Of a stretch of DNA of 57,080 nt, positions 33,291 through 42,232 are shown in pieces (position 1 is the stretch's first letter; each line of letters starts with the position of its first letter). The stretch covers positions 1 through 57,080 of the forward strand of contig CACWPL010000017.1 in NCBI GenBank assembly GCA_902762785.1. Reading direction: 5' to 3'. The notes below the pieces were generated by a model, which ran no database searches, had not been told where the DNA came from, and saw nothing but the letters and a program-made list of their open reading frames with translations. Made by a program: the position numbers and the translations under genes. The stretch comes from an uncultured Ruminococcus sp. (GTDB taxonomy: Bacteria > Bacillota > Clostridia > Oscillospirales > Ruminococcaceae).

Positions 33291-33627
33291 GAGAAGATCT
33301 CCTTTCAAGCGCCGATACGAATGGCCGCACGCGCTCCTGTCTCTGTTTCCCGCCGGACGGCGGGGCTGTCCACTTTGCAGGGCCGCTGTGTCCATGCGGC
33401 GATCCCACATCTGCCGTGCAGAGGACGGTACTGCAAAAATGTACAACATACCTACTTATAATTATACCACAAATCTCCGTTTTGTCAAATCTAATTCGTG
33501 CCGATCGCGTAAAATTGTGAATTTGATGCATTTTGACGTATATGATCTATGCACTATCACGAACTAAAAAACGGAGCAGCGCCGTCCAAAACCGGCAGCG
33601 GCGGCGTCCAGTGGGGGACGACGCACG
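33291..33627. other. 337 bp gap between mrdA and minD
   Basis: Contains the minD promoter in an AT-rich core (33440-33560). GC-rich inverted sequence just after the mrdA stop (33561-33627), with GGCGCTGC/GCAGCGGC segments before a T run on the minus strand, is possibly the mrdA terminator. No gene seen; this is where minC would be expected. Confidence 0.5.
33461..33488 (-). promoter_or_regulatory. Sigma-A promoter of minD-mgsA
   Basis: On the minus strand a perfect TTGACA (33488-33483) and a perfect TATAAT (33466-33461) with a 16 bp spacer. It uncouples minD from the mre operon. Confidence 0.78.
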
Positions 33628-35625
33628 TCAGTCATACATGCCGCCGTACACCTCCTCATAGAGCTTGAGGATGGGACGGATCATATACTTGGAGTATTCG
33701 CCGCCCTCGACGATGCCTGCGAACGCGATGCGCGGCTCGTCCGTGGGGGCGTAGCCGATGAACACGGAGTCCTGCACACGGCGCGACACCTGCGGCGTAC
33801 CAGTCTTGATGGCGACCGAATAGCCGAGATTCTGGAGCGAATACTTCGCAGGGAAGCCGTTCCCCGACGCCTGGATCATACCGGCCTCCACATAGTCGTA
33901 GACATAGTCGTAATTGAGGTCGATGGTCTCGGCCACGGTCGGCTCGGTCTTGTAGAGGCACTCCTCCATGTTGTAGTCCCACACGCTGTCCACGAGATAC
34001 GGCTCATAGCGCACGCCCTCATTGGCGATGGTGCAGGCGACATTGGCGAGCTGGAGGGGCGTGACCATGGTATCGCCGTTGCCGATGCCCGCCTGGATGA
34101 CGGAGCCGACCGTCCACTCCAGACCGATCTCCTTGTACTTCTCGGGCGTCGCCATATAGCCGGCCGCGTCCGCAGTCTCGATGCCGGTGCTCTGGCCGAT
34201 GCCGTAGAGCGCGGCATATTTGGCGATCTTGTCGATGGTCAGACGGCGCGATAGCTCGTAGAAATAGGCGTTGCAGGACACGCGCAGCGCGCGCGCGACG
34301 GCGATATAGTTATGGTGGCCGGTGCAGTGGAAGGTGGTGCCGACGAAATTATAGGTGCCGCCGCAGAAGAACGACGTGGAGCCGTTGATCTCGCCCTCGT
34401 TGAGGCCGGCGGTGGCGGTGATGGTCTTGAACGTGGAGCCGGGGCGGTAGAGGCCGAGGGTCGCGCGGTTGAAGAGCGGGTCGCCGTCCGCCTTGACGAG
34501 CTCGTCGTAGTCCACGGAATACTTCGTCAGGTCGAAGGTCGGTGCCGTGACCTCGCCCAAAACGGCGCCGGTCCGCGCATCGAGCACGACGATGGCGCCG
34601 CAGTCGATGCGGTCACCGTTGCGGGTGCGGTTGTGGTTGATGCCGCGGTGATCCGCGAGGAAGGCGTCCAGGATGTCCTGGAGGCCGCGCTGGAACTCGC
34701 TGTCCACCGTCAGGCGGACGGTGTGGCCGGCCTCCACAGGCTCGGTGATCTCGTCCGAGACGGCCTGTCCGTTCTCATAGGTGATCGTGCGGACGCCGGG
34801 GGTGCCGTGGAGCTCGTCCTCCATGGCCTTCTCGATGCCGCTGATGCCGACGCGCGCGTCGAGGTCGTAGCCCTTGGCGAGGTACTCCTCGGCGGTCTCG
34901 GCGTAGATGGGGCCGGTCGTCCCCAGCTCATGCGGGATGACGTCGCCCACGAGGATGTCGCGCTCGGCGATCTGCTCGATCTGGACGCCCTCGAGCTGCA
35001 TCGACAGCTCCGAGAGGATCCGCACGGTGGCGTCCCGCAGGCCTGCTGCGAGCTGGAAGCGGTTCGAGATGGAGAAATCGTCATCGAGCATGGTGTAGCG
35101 GATGCCGGCGATGGTGCGCTGCTGCGCCTGTGTGAGCTTGTCGGAGATGCTGTAGGTCGCGCAGAGGACGTCCATGCAGTTGTCCGCCGTGGCGTAGGCG
35201 TTGACGCCGATCTTGCGCTTCATGGCGTCGAGCTTCGCCTGGTCGGCATCGGCGAGGAACACATAGGGCGCGTCGCGGGAGATGGGCAGGCCGTCCTCCC
35301 ACTCGGTGCCGTCCGCGGCGAGGATGTCGGTCAGGCGCAGGAGCACCTCGTTGCCCTTCTCATTGTTGGAGGGGAAGCTGTTCTCGTCGATGACGACGGC
35401 ATAGCTGACGTGATTCCCGATCAGCAGCTCGCCCTTGGCGTCCACGATCTCGCCGCGGGTGGCGGCGATCTTCTGGGTGTAGGTCGTGGTGACGGCCTCA
35501 TGCTTGGTGTAGGCGCCGGTGTCCACCACCTGCACCTTCATCAGACGCAGCACGCACATCGCAGCGCTGGCCAGCACCAGCAGCACCGCCAGCGTCATTT
35601 TGATATACTCCGAAATGGGTCGCAT
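33628..35625 (-). CDS. mrdA: Penicillin-binding protein 2, elongasome transpeptidase
   Basis: 665 aa with an N-terminal membrane anchor (about 12-30), a PBP dimerisation/pedestal domain and a transpeptidase domain. The active-site Ser-x-x-Lys is in RPGSTFKT, Ser-x-Asn is SCN in RVSCNAYF, and Lys-Thr-Gly is in IKTGTPQ. It crosslinks peptidoglycan during lateral growth with MreBCD/RodA. Start ATG with AGGAGG. It ends the mreBCD-mrdA operon, 11 bp after mreD. No rodA lies in the window. Confidence 0.95.
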   Translation of the reverse strand: MRPISEYIKMTLAVLLVLASAAMCVLRLMKVQVVDTGAYTKHEAVTTTYTQKIAATRGEIVDAKGELLIGNHVSYAVVIDENSFPSNNEKGNEVLLRLTDILAADGTEWEDGLPISRDAPYVFLADADQAKLDAMKRKIGVNAYATADNCMDVLCATYSISDKLTQAQQRTIAGIRYTMLDDDFSISNRFQLAAGLRDATVRILSELSMQLEGVQIEQIAERDILVGDVIPHELGTTGPIYAETAEEYLAKGYDLDARVGISGIEKAMEDELHGTPGVRTITYENGQAVSDEITEPVEAGHTVRLTVDSEFQRGLQDILDAFLADHRGINHNRTRNGDRIDCGAIVVLDARTGAVLGEVTAPTFDLTKYSVDYDELVKADGDPLFNRATLGLYRPGSTFKTITATAGLNEGEINGSTSFFCGGTYNFVGTTFHCTGHHNYIAVARALRVSCNAYFYELSRRLTIDKIAKYAALYGIGQSTGIETADAAGYMATPEKYKEIGLEWTVGSVIQAGIGNGDTMVTPLQLANVACTIANEGVRYEPYLVDSVWDYNMEECLYKTEPTVAETIDLNYDYVYDYVEAGMIQASGNGFPAKYSLQNLGYSVAIKTGTPQVSRRVQDSVFIGYAPTDEPRIAFAGIVEGGEYSKYMIRPILKLYEEVYGGMYD

Positions 35626-35636
35626 AGTGCCTCCTA

Positions 35637-36197
35637 TCAGGGATCGCGCACGATGGTCTTTTCCAGCTCATGCGTGCGCCGGCTCGCGCAGCGCCGCGCG
35701 ATCGACCGCACGAGCAGGTAGATCGGGAGGAGCGCGACCATCGTCATGATGCCGCTCGGCAGCATCACATGCCGGTACACGAGCGAAACGTCCTCATAGC
35801 CCCATATCGCGTAATAGAACACATAGTCCAGATACCCCTGCACGGCCGTACACACGGCGCAGAGCAGGATCATGTTCACGAGCTTCTCCTGCAAAAGGTA
35901 GCTGTGCAGCAGCGAGACCGTCACACAGCAGACCACGAGCCAGATGGCGTTATACCCCAGCAGCTTGCCGCACGCCAGGTCCAGCAGGAGCCCGCTGATG
36001 ACGCCTACGGCCATCGCGGGGATCTCGCCGGTGTGCGCGGCGATGCAGAGCGCGGCCGGGATCAGCAGCAGGGGCTTGACCGTGCTCCCTGCCGTCTGGA
36101 CGAGGAAGCACACGGCGAGCAGCAGTGCGAACAGGATCCACTTGACGACCTGGAGCGCCACATAGCGTCCCCCGCTGACCTTGCTGTTGACGGTCAC
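35637..36197 (-). CDS. mreD: Rod shape-determining protein MreD
   Basis: 186 aa with about five membrane helices, typical of MreD. It bridges MreC and the elongasome enzymes. It starts with GTG at 36197, overlapping the mreC stop by four bases (GTGA). Sequence conservation in MreD is low, so the call rests on topology, size and operon position. Confidence 0.85.
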   Translation of the reverse strand: MTVNSKVSGGRYVALQVVKWILFALLLAVCFLVQTAGSTVKPLLLIPAALCIAAHTGEIPAMAVGVISGLLLDLACGKLLGYNAIWLVVCCVTVSLLHSYLLQEKLVNMILLCAVCTAVQGYLDYVFYYAIWGYEDVSLVYRHVMLPSGIMTMVALLPIYLLVRSIARRCASRRTHELEKTIVRDP

Positions 36198-37048
36198 GGC
36201 GTCTCCACTTCCTTTCCTGTAAAGCCGGTGATGGCGGCGACCATGTCCAGATGCAGCAGGTCCTCGGCCGGCTCGATGACGGCGTAGGCAGTCATGCCGG
36301 AATCATCCGGCTGCACGCTGCGGACGTAGCCGATCACATAGCCCCGCGGGAAGAGCCCGTTCTCGCCGGAGGTCATGATGACCTTGCCGTCCTCGAGGAG
36401 GGTCTCCTTGTCGAGGTACTGGAGCTTGCAGGTGCCGTCCATGGCGAGCGCCACGCTGCCCGTGAGGATGCCCACATCGCGGGTGGTGCCGCAGTAGGCG
36501 GCGATGGAGAGGTCCGGGGAGAGGATGGTCGTGACGGTCGCGTTCTCCTCCCCGATCTCCGAGATGACGCCGACGAGGCCCAGCTCCGTGACGATGGGGT
36601 CCCAGAGGGAGAGGCCGTCCTTCGTGCCGCGGTCGATCATGAAGCTGCCGAAGGGGTCATTGGCCACATAGCCCACGACCTTGCAGGGCGAGGAGAGCGT
36701 CAGGTCGAAGTCCGCCTCCTTGATGCCCACGAAGGCTTCGAGCTCCTCGAGGCGCGAGCGCGTGCGGTCATAGTCGGCGAGCGCCTTGTTGAGGCGGGCG
36801 ACCTCGCGGCGCACGGCGCGGTTGTCCTCGTAGTTCTTCTCGGCGTCACGGTAGACGTCGAGCGTGTACTCCACGCGCTGCGCGATGGCGCTCGAGGCGC
36901 GCTGGAAGGGCGCGGTGAGCGTCTTGAAGATGTCCACCGTGCGGATGGTGTAACCGCCGACCGAGAGGGCATAGACCATGACGCCCGTCAGCAGCGCGAG
37001 GATGAACAGGATGATCTTGCACTTGGTGCTCTTCAGGAAATTGCCCAT
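36194..37048 (-). CDS. mreC: Rod shape-determining protein MreC
   Basis: 284 aa: a short cytoplasmic start, one membrane helix (about 11-32), a coiled coil (about 60-110, VRREVARLNKALADYDRTRS), then the MreC beta-barrel domain with DPFGSFMIDRGTKDGL and LVGVISEIGEENATV. It organises peptidoglycan synthases in the periplasm-equivalent space. Start supported by GGAAAGGAG. The second gene of the mre operon, 81 bp after mreB. Confidence 0.95.
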   Translation of the reverse strand: MGNFLKSTKCKIILFILALLTGVMVYALSVGGYTIRTVDIFKTLTAPFQRASSAIAQRVEYTLDVYRDAEKNYEDNRAVRREVARLNKALADYDRTRSRLEELEAFVGIKEADFDLTLSSPCKVVGYVANDPFGSFMIDRGTKDGLSLWDPIVTELGLVGVISEIGEENATVTTILSPDLSIAAYCGTTRDVGILTGSVALAMDGTCKLQYLDKETLLEDGKVIMTSGENGLFPRGYVIGYVRSVQPDDSGMTAYAVIEPAEDLLHLDMVAAITGFTGKEVETP

Positions 37049-37129
37049 GCACGCGCTCCTTTCCGGCGGGATGTATCCTGTGGCGCGGGGGAATGCAGCT
37101 CCAAGGCCGACATTCCCCCGCGCATCCGC

Positions 37130-38161
37130 TCACTTTTCATAGTATTTCAGATACTCGACGAGCGTATCCTGGTACTTGTCCATGTTCTCGAGGACCTTGC
37201 CTGCGCCCTCGGCCACGCAGTCGAGCGGGAACTCCGCGATATACACCGGCATACCGGTCTCGCGGTTGATGAGCTTGTCGAGGCCGCGCAGCAGCGCGCC
37301 GCCGCCCGCGAGGGTGATGCCCTGGTCGATGATGTCGGCGCTCAGCTCCGGCGGGGTCTCCTCGAGGGTGGTCTTGATCGCGTCAATCACGCGGGAGAGA
37401 GGCTCGGCCATCGCGTCCCGGATCTCCGAGGACGTCACTGTGACGTTCTCCGGCAGACCGTTGAGGAGGTTGCGGCCCTTGATCTCCATGCTCTCCTCCT
37501 TCTCGCTCGGGAAGGCCGAGCCGATCGTGAGCTTGATGTTCTCCGCGGAGCGCTCGCCGATCAGGAGGCTGTACTTCTTCTTGATATAGTTCTGGATCGC
37601 CGCATCGAACGCATCGCCCGCACAGCGCACCGAACGCGAGGTCACGATGCCGCCGAGGGAGATGACGGCCACCTCACTGGTGCCGCCGCCGATGTCCACG
37701 ATCATGCAGCCGGTGGGGTCGGTCGTCGGGAGACCGGCGCCGATCGCCGCCGCCATGGGCTCCTCCACGATGAACACGGGATGCCGTGCCCCGGCCTTCT
37801 CCGCCGCCTCCCGGACGGCATTGCGCTCGACTGGCGTCACGCCCGAGGGGATGCAGATGGTCACGCGCGCCTTCGCAAACAGGCGCCCCTTGAGCGCCTT
37901 GCGGATGAACTCCTGCAGCATCGTGATCGTGAGGTCGAAGTCGGCGATGACGCCCTCCTTCAGGGGACGCACCGCCACGATGGAGCCGGGCGTGCGGCCG
38001 ATGACCTGCTTGGCGTCCTTGCCGACATAGCGCGCTTTTTCCGTGCGTGTATTGACCGCCACGACGGAGGGCTCACGCAGCACGATGCCCTTTCCCCGCA
38101 TATAGACGAGGGTATTCGCGGTACCGAGGTCGATACCGATATCTTTCGTAAACAGACCCAA
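37130..38161 (-). CDS. mreB: Rod shape-determining protein MreB
   Basis: 343 aa actin homologue with phosphate-1 loop IGIDLGTANTLVY, phosphate-2 MIVDIGGGTSEVA and adenosine loop LAGGGALLRGLD. It polymerises under the membrane to guide lateral wall growth. The start codon appears to be TTG at 38161, with AAGGAGCG about 7 nt upstream; no ATG or GTG is close by. First gene of mreB-mreC-mreD-mrdA. The organism is therefore probably a rod or ovoid cell, or retains the elongasome. Confidence 0.97.
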   Translation of the reverse strand: MGLFTKDIGIDLGTANTLVYMRGKGIVLREPSVVAVNTRTEKARYVGKDAKQVIGRTPGSIVAVRPLKEGVIADFDLTITMLQEFIRKALKGRLFAKARVTICIPSGVTPVERNAVREAAEKAGARHPVFIVEEPMAAAIGAGLPTTDPTGCMIVDIGGGTSEVAVISLGGIVTSRSVRCAGDAFDAAIQNYIKKKYSLLIGERSAENIKLTIGSAFPSEKEESMEIKGRNLLNGLPENVTVTSSEIRDAMAEPLSRVIDAIKTTLEETPPELSADIIDQGITLAGGGALLRGLDKLINRETGMPVYIAEFPLDCVAEGAGKVLENMDKYQDTLVEYLKYYEK

Positions 38162-38312
38162 TGCTCTCGCTCCTTTTATCTACATCTTATCTACATCATA
38201 TCCCAGCCAAAACTAGCCGGCTCTATCTCAGCGCCGTCCGCCGCAGCGGGGCGCGTGTGCCGTTTCGGAGATGCCGCCCGCCGCGCGGGAGACGTCTGAT
38301 CCGCCATCCTCT

Positions 38313-38341
38313 ATTATACCATCCTTTCGCCCCGGAAACAA
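38313..38341 (-). promoter_or_regulatory. Promoter of the mre operon
   Basis: On the minus strand TTGTTT (38341-38336), a 17 bp spacer and a perfect TATAAT (38318-38313). A leader of about 150 nt follows, with GC-rich hairpin potential (38240-38300). Confidence 0.65.
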
Positions 38342-38408
38342 GGTGAAGATCTGAATTTTTATGTATACCATGAAATTCCGACGTGAAACGACCAAAGATC
38401 GGGCAAGA

Positions 38409-38669
38409 TCAGCCAAACAGCACCTTGCAGAGCTTCGGATATGCGCAGATCGCCGCGAGCAGCATCACGCCCTGTGCCAGGCATACCTTGACCTTGGCGC
38501 CCAGCGTGATCGTGACGAGCTCGAGGTCGAGCTCGAAGGTCGAGAACCCGATCTCGTGGAGCTCGCCGAACCAGGTCACCTCCGGCAGATTCGTCGCCCA
38601 TTGGCCCAGTACGCCGCCGAAGAAGATCGCGAATACGACCAGTGAGAATAATAGCAATCCTTGTTTCAT
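38409..38669 (-). CDS. DUF4321 small membrane protein
   Basis: 86 aa with a hydrophobic N-terminal helix (about 5-25), a middle segment and a second hydrophobic C-terminal segment (KVCLAQGVMLLAAICAYPKL). This matches DUF4321, a clostridial family usually encoded just upstream of mreB. Function unknown; its position suggests an envelope or elongasome accessory role. RBS AAAGGAGC. Confidence 0.8.
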   Translation of the reverse strand: MKQGLLLFSLVVFAIFFGGVLGQWATNLPEVTWFGELHEIGFSTFELDLELVTITLGAKVKVCLAQGVMLLAAICAYPKLCKVLFG

Positions 38670-38737
38670 TTTGTCGTGCTCCTTTATCTATGATGCCCCG
38701 GAGGGGCGTGATCTTATGCTGTCCTGTGTGGGGGACG

Positions 38738-39178
38738 TTATTTGAGGCCGCTCGAGCCGAAGCCGCCGGTGCCGCGGGCGGTGTCGTCGACCTGCGCCGT
38801 CTCCTCGATGGCGGGGAACAGCACCGGCGTCACCACGAGCTGCGCGATCCGCATCCCGTGCTCGACGGTGAAATCGGTCTGAGAGATGTTGTGCAGCGGC
38901 ACATGCCATTCGCCGCGGTAGTCGCTGTCGACCACGCCGACGGCGTTCGCGAGCGTGATGCCGTGCTTCGACGCGAGGCCGGAGCGCGGGTAGACCAGCA
39001 TGGCGATGTCGTCCCGGGTCGGCTGGCAGGTCAGTCCCAGCGGGACGAGGACCGTCTCGCCCGGATGGATCGTCAGCGGTGCATCCAGGCACGCAAAGAG
39101 ATCCGCCCCCGCGCTCTGCGGCGTGGCGCGCACGGGCAAAATGGCGTTATCCTTGAGCTTTTGGAACATGAGCTTCAT
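38738..39178 (-). CDS. dut: dUTP diphosphatase
   Basis: 146 aa trimeric dUTPase with all five motifs recognisable: AGADLFAC, PRSGLASKHGITLANAVG, VVDSDYRGEW, GMRIAQLVV and the C-terminal arm RGTGGFGSSGL. It hydrolyses dUTP to dUMP and keeps uracil out of DNA. Its ATG overlaps the stop of the U32 peptidase gene by four bases. Confidence 0.96.
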   Translation of the reverse strand: MKLMFQKLKDNAILPVRATPQSAGADLFACLDAPLTIHPGETVLVPLGLTCQPTRDDIAMLVYPRSGLASKHGITLANAVGVVDSDYRGEWHVPLHNISQTDFTVEHGMRIAQLVVTPVLFPAIEETAQVDDTARGTGGFGSSGLK

Positions 39179-41208
39179 CGCAGTCCTCCTCCGTGATACA
39201 TCCCCTTCGTCCGTGCCTTTGGGGCATCGCCCGCGCCGTCACGGTAGGCCGCCAGCACCTCGCCGATGCGGGCAGGCGGCTCGTCGGTAAAATAGAGCCC
39301 CAGGATCTCGGGGCCGTCCTCGAAGAGGCGGTCGCCCGCGAGCCAGAGCCTTTCGGCGTTGCAAAGCTCCTGGTAGTGGCCGCTGCACAAGAGCGGGAAC
39401 TGCCGCGCCGTGCGGTCGGTCATGTAGCAGTCGTGTCGGCGGCAGCCGTCATGCGCCTTGATCGGGCAGACGCGGAAAAGCATCAGCGGCAGCCGCCCGT
39501 AGACGAAGCCCTCCGCCGGGAGGACGTCCGACAGCGCCCGGATGCCGCGCCCGTCCAGCTCGATGGACGCGCACACGTCCGCGAGGCCAAGGTCTGCCAA
39601 AACGGCCGCCGTCCGGCGGTTCGCGACGTTCAGGCCGAAGCCGCCGTGCAGCGTGAGGCCCGCCTCCCGTCCGAGGCGGATGTCGGCCAAATTATGGCAG
39701 ACCAAATGCTGCCACCCGGCCGCACGGAGCGCCGCGAGCTTGGCCGCATAGGCGTCCTCATCCGCGATGATCCGCGGGGATTCGAGCCATATCGACATCG
39801 CCGGGGCGCACTGTGCCGCCATCGTGAGCGGGATGCAGACGGTGTGGCCGGTGTCACGGGCCGCGTCGAGCTGGCCCTTCGTGCGGACGTGGAGCCGCAC
39901 GGACGTCTCCCCGCGCGTCCGGCGTGCGGACGGCAGGACGGGCGTCTCATGGTACGGATAGACCGGCGTGTGTTCCGCGATCCGCAGGGCGTCCATCTGG
40001 GCGACGGCGTCGCGGCGCAGGGCATTGCACTGTGCCGCGGAGAGGAAGAGGCCATCCGTGTCGTCGAGGACGGTCTCACCGGGGAGATAGATCGTGTCCC
40101 CGAGCTTGGCCATGCTCTTGGCAAGGACCTCCTGCCGCAGGGGCGCGCGCTCCGGCACCGCCGGGACGTCCCCCTGCACGGTGACGCTGCGGCCGTCGCG
40201 GTCAGATGCCGTCAGGACGGAGGGCGCCCCGCTGCGGAGCGTGAGCGACGTGTCCAAAACGGCACATTTCCGCGGTCTCTCGTACAAGCGAGACAGCTCG
40301 CCGAGGACACCGGCGGCCGCCGTGACGTCCTCCTTGCGGCGCGTGCCGAACATGTCTTTCTTCCGGCCGGTGAAGTAGCCGTCCGTGAAGCCGCTGCGGG
40401 AAAAGACGGCGCGCAGGCGCTCCATGTCGGGCGTCTGGCCGTCGAGCGCCTGCCGCACCGCGGTGACGGCGGCGGCGACGTATTCCGGCCGCTTCATGCG
40501 TCCCTCGATCTTGAAGGACGCCACGCCCATCTCCGCGAGCGTCTGCACATGGGAGACGAGGCTCAGGTCCTTGAGCGAGAGCGCCGCGGGGTCCCTGCCG
40601 CCGGGCGTCCTCCATGGCAAACGGCATGCCTGCGCGCATTTTCCGCGGTTCGCGCTGCGTCCGCCGACGGCTGCCGAGAAGCTGCACTGTCCCGAGACGG
40701 ACATGCACAGCGCTCCATGGACGAAGACCTCCACCTCCACCGGCTCCCGGCAGAGCGCAGCGAGGTCGTCCCGCGACATCTCACGCGCCGCGACCACGCG
40801 GCTGCATCCGAGAGCGGCGGCCTCACGAGCGCCCGCGGGCGAATGGAGGCTCATCTGCGTGGAGGCATGGATCGGCAGGTCGGGGAACATCCCGTGCAGG
40901 AGCGATACCGCGCCGAGGTCCTGCACGATGCAGGCATCCACGAGCGGCACGGCCTCGCGCAGGTAAGCGGCAAGCCCCTCCAGCTCGCTGTCGCGCATGA
41001 GCGTGTTCACGGCCAGATGGATCTTGACGCCGTAGAGCCGGCAGAAAGCCGCCGCCTCACGGAGCGCGTCCAGGTCGAAATTGGCCGCCCCCGCGCGCGC
41101 GGAATACGCCGTGCCGCCCAGATAGACAGCATCGGCACCGCAGCGCACCGCCGCGGTCAGCGCCTCCCTGCTCCCGGCAGGCGCCAGGATCTCCGGGCGT
41201 GCGGCCAT
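39175..41208 (-). CDS. U32-family peptidase (RlhA-like)
   Basis: 677 aa. The N-terminal TIM-barrel-like U32 domain has FVHGALCMSVSGQCSFS and NRGKCAQACRLPW, the Cys-rich U32 signature, with PROSITE-like spacing. A long C-terminal extension (about 300-677) has further Cys and His (HDCYMTDR). Long U32 proteins include RlhA/TrhP types that hydroxylate RNA and, despite the family name, may not be proteases. It is placed between zapA and dut, overlapping both by 1-4 bases, so co-translated. Confidence 0.87.
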   Translation of the reverse strand: MAARPEILAPAGSREALTAAVRCGADAVYLGGTAYSARAGAANFDLDALREAAAFCRLYGVKIHLAVNTLMRDSELEGLAAYLREAVPLVDACIVQDLGAVSLLHGMFPDLPIHASTQMSLHSPAGAREAAALGCSRVVAAREMSRDDLAALCREPVEVEVFVHGALCMSVSGQCSFSAAVGGRSANRGKCAQACRLPWRTPGGRDPAALSLKDLSLVSHVQTLAEMGVASFKIEGRMKRPEYVAAAVTAVRQALDGQTPDMERLRAVFSRSGFTDGYFTGRKKDMFGTRRKEDVTAAAGVLGELSRLYERPRKCAVLDTSLTLRSGAPSVLTASDRDGRSVTVQGDVPAVPERAPLRQEVLAKSMAKLGDTIYLPGETVLDDTDGLFLSAAQCNALRRDAVAQMDALRIAEHTPVYPYHETPVLPSARRTRGETSVRLHVRTKGQLDAARDTGHTVCIPLTMAAQCAPAMSIWLESPRIIADEDAYAAKLAALRAAGWQHLVCHNLADIRLGREAGLTLHGGFGLNVANRRTAAVLADLGLADVCASIELDGRGIRALSDVLPAEGFVYGRLPLMLFRVCPIKAHDGCRRHDCYMTDRTARQFPLLCSGHYQELCNAERLWLAGDRLFEDGPEILGLYFTDEPPARIGEVLAAYRDGAGDAPKARTKGMYHGGGLR

Positions 41209-41567
41209 CAGATGCTGTCCTTGAGCTTCTTGAGACGCAGGGAGTTCTCGAGCTGCGCCACCTTGGACTTGAGCATCTCGATCTCCTTGAGGGCGGCATC
41301 GCGCTCGATGCGGGCGCGGCCGGCATCGTCCACATAGCTCTTGCTCTCGTCGCAGACCTCGTCGATGCGCGCGCGGGACTTGTTGAGGTCGTCGAGCGCG
41401 GAGAGCGCGGTCATGATCGCGGCATTGTACTGCGATACGCCGTGATCCATGGCCTCCTTCATCTGCGCCTCGAGCGCGCGGGCGAGACCGTAGACATAGT
41501 TCGGGGATTCCTCAGTCTGGAGGGTGTAGTCCTTGCCGAGGATGACGACTTTGACCTTGTTCATCAT
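41208..41567 (-). CDS. zapA: Cell division protein ZapA
   Basis: 119 aa: a ZapA N-terminal beta segment with VKVVILGKDYTLQTEE, then a helical domain and long coiled coil (about 55-119). It bundles FtsZ filaments at the septum. Two consecutive Met codons open the gene. Its stop overlaps the next start by one base (TGATG). Confidence 0.88.
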   Translation of the reverse strand: MMNKVKVVILGKDYTLQTEESPNYVYGLARALEAQMKEAMDHGVSQYNAAIMTALSALDDLNKSRARIDEVCDESKSYVDDAGRARIERDAALKEIEMLKSKVAQLENSLRLKKLKDSI

Positions 41568-41626
41568 AGTGCTGCTTCCTTTCTGTTTGGCCCGTCAGAG
41601 GCGGGCGTCTTTCTGTAGGTACTATT

Positions 41627-42229
41627 TTAAAAATATCGTATCAGCGACACGACACGTCCCAGGATCTCGACCTCGTCGACGATGATGGGGTCCATGGTGT
41701 CGTTCTCGGGCTGCAGACGGTAGTGACCGTCCTCCTTGTAAAACGTCTTGACCGTCGCCTCGCAGCGGTCCACGAGCGCGACGACCACATCGCCGTTCTC
41801 CGCGTAATCCGTCTGCTCGACGACCACGATGTCACCGTCGAAGATGCCGATGTTGATCATGCTATCGCCCCGGATCTTCAGCGCGAAGAGCTTGCCGTCA
41901 TAGTGCTTCGAGGGGATGAACTCCACATGATCGGTGATGTTCTCGATGGCCGTGATGGGGATGCCGGCAGCGACCGTGCCGACGAGCGGGATCCCCTGCT
42001 CACCGCTGTCCTCGTCCTCGAGCACCACGATGGCGCGGTTCTTGCCGCTACGCATGCGGATGCGTCCGTCCTCCTCGAGGCGGTGGAGATAGCGATGGAC
42101 GGTCGACGTCGAGCGGATGCCCAGACCGTCACAGATCTCGCGGACAGAGGGCGCCATGCCCTCCTCGCGGATGTGGTCGCGGATCAGCTCGAGGACGGCG
42201 TCCTCACGCTCGGTGTTGCGCTGGCGCAT
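41627..42229 (-). CDS. lexA: SOS repressor LexA
   Basis: 200 aa. Winged-helix N-terminal domain (about 1-65), self-cleavage site Ala88-Gly89 in VAAGIP, catalytic Ser123 (GDSM) and Lys161 (EATVK). It represses DNA-damage genes until RecA triggers autocleavage. It lies 3 bp after murC in the same direction, so there is no separate promoter here. I saw no GAAC-N4-GTTC type LexA box upstream of murC. Confidence 0.96.
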   Translation of the reverse strand: MRQRNTEREDAVLELIRDHIREEGMAPSVREICDGLGIRSTSTVHRYLHRLEEDGRIRMRSGKNRAIVVLEDEDSGEQGIPLVGTVAAGIPITAIENITDHVEFIPSKHYDGKLFALKIRGDSMINIGIFDGDIVVVEQTDYAENGDVVVALVDRCEATVKTFYKEDGHYRLQPENDTMDPIIVDEVEILGRVVSLIRYF

Positions 42230-42232
42230 GGA

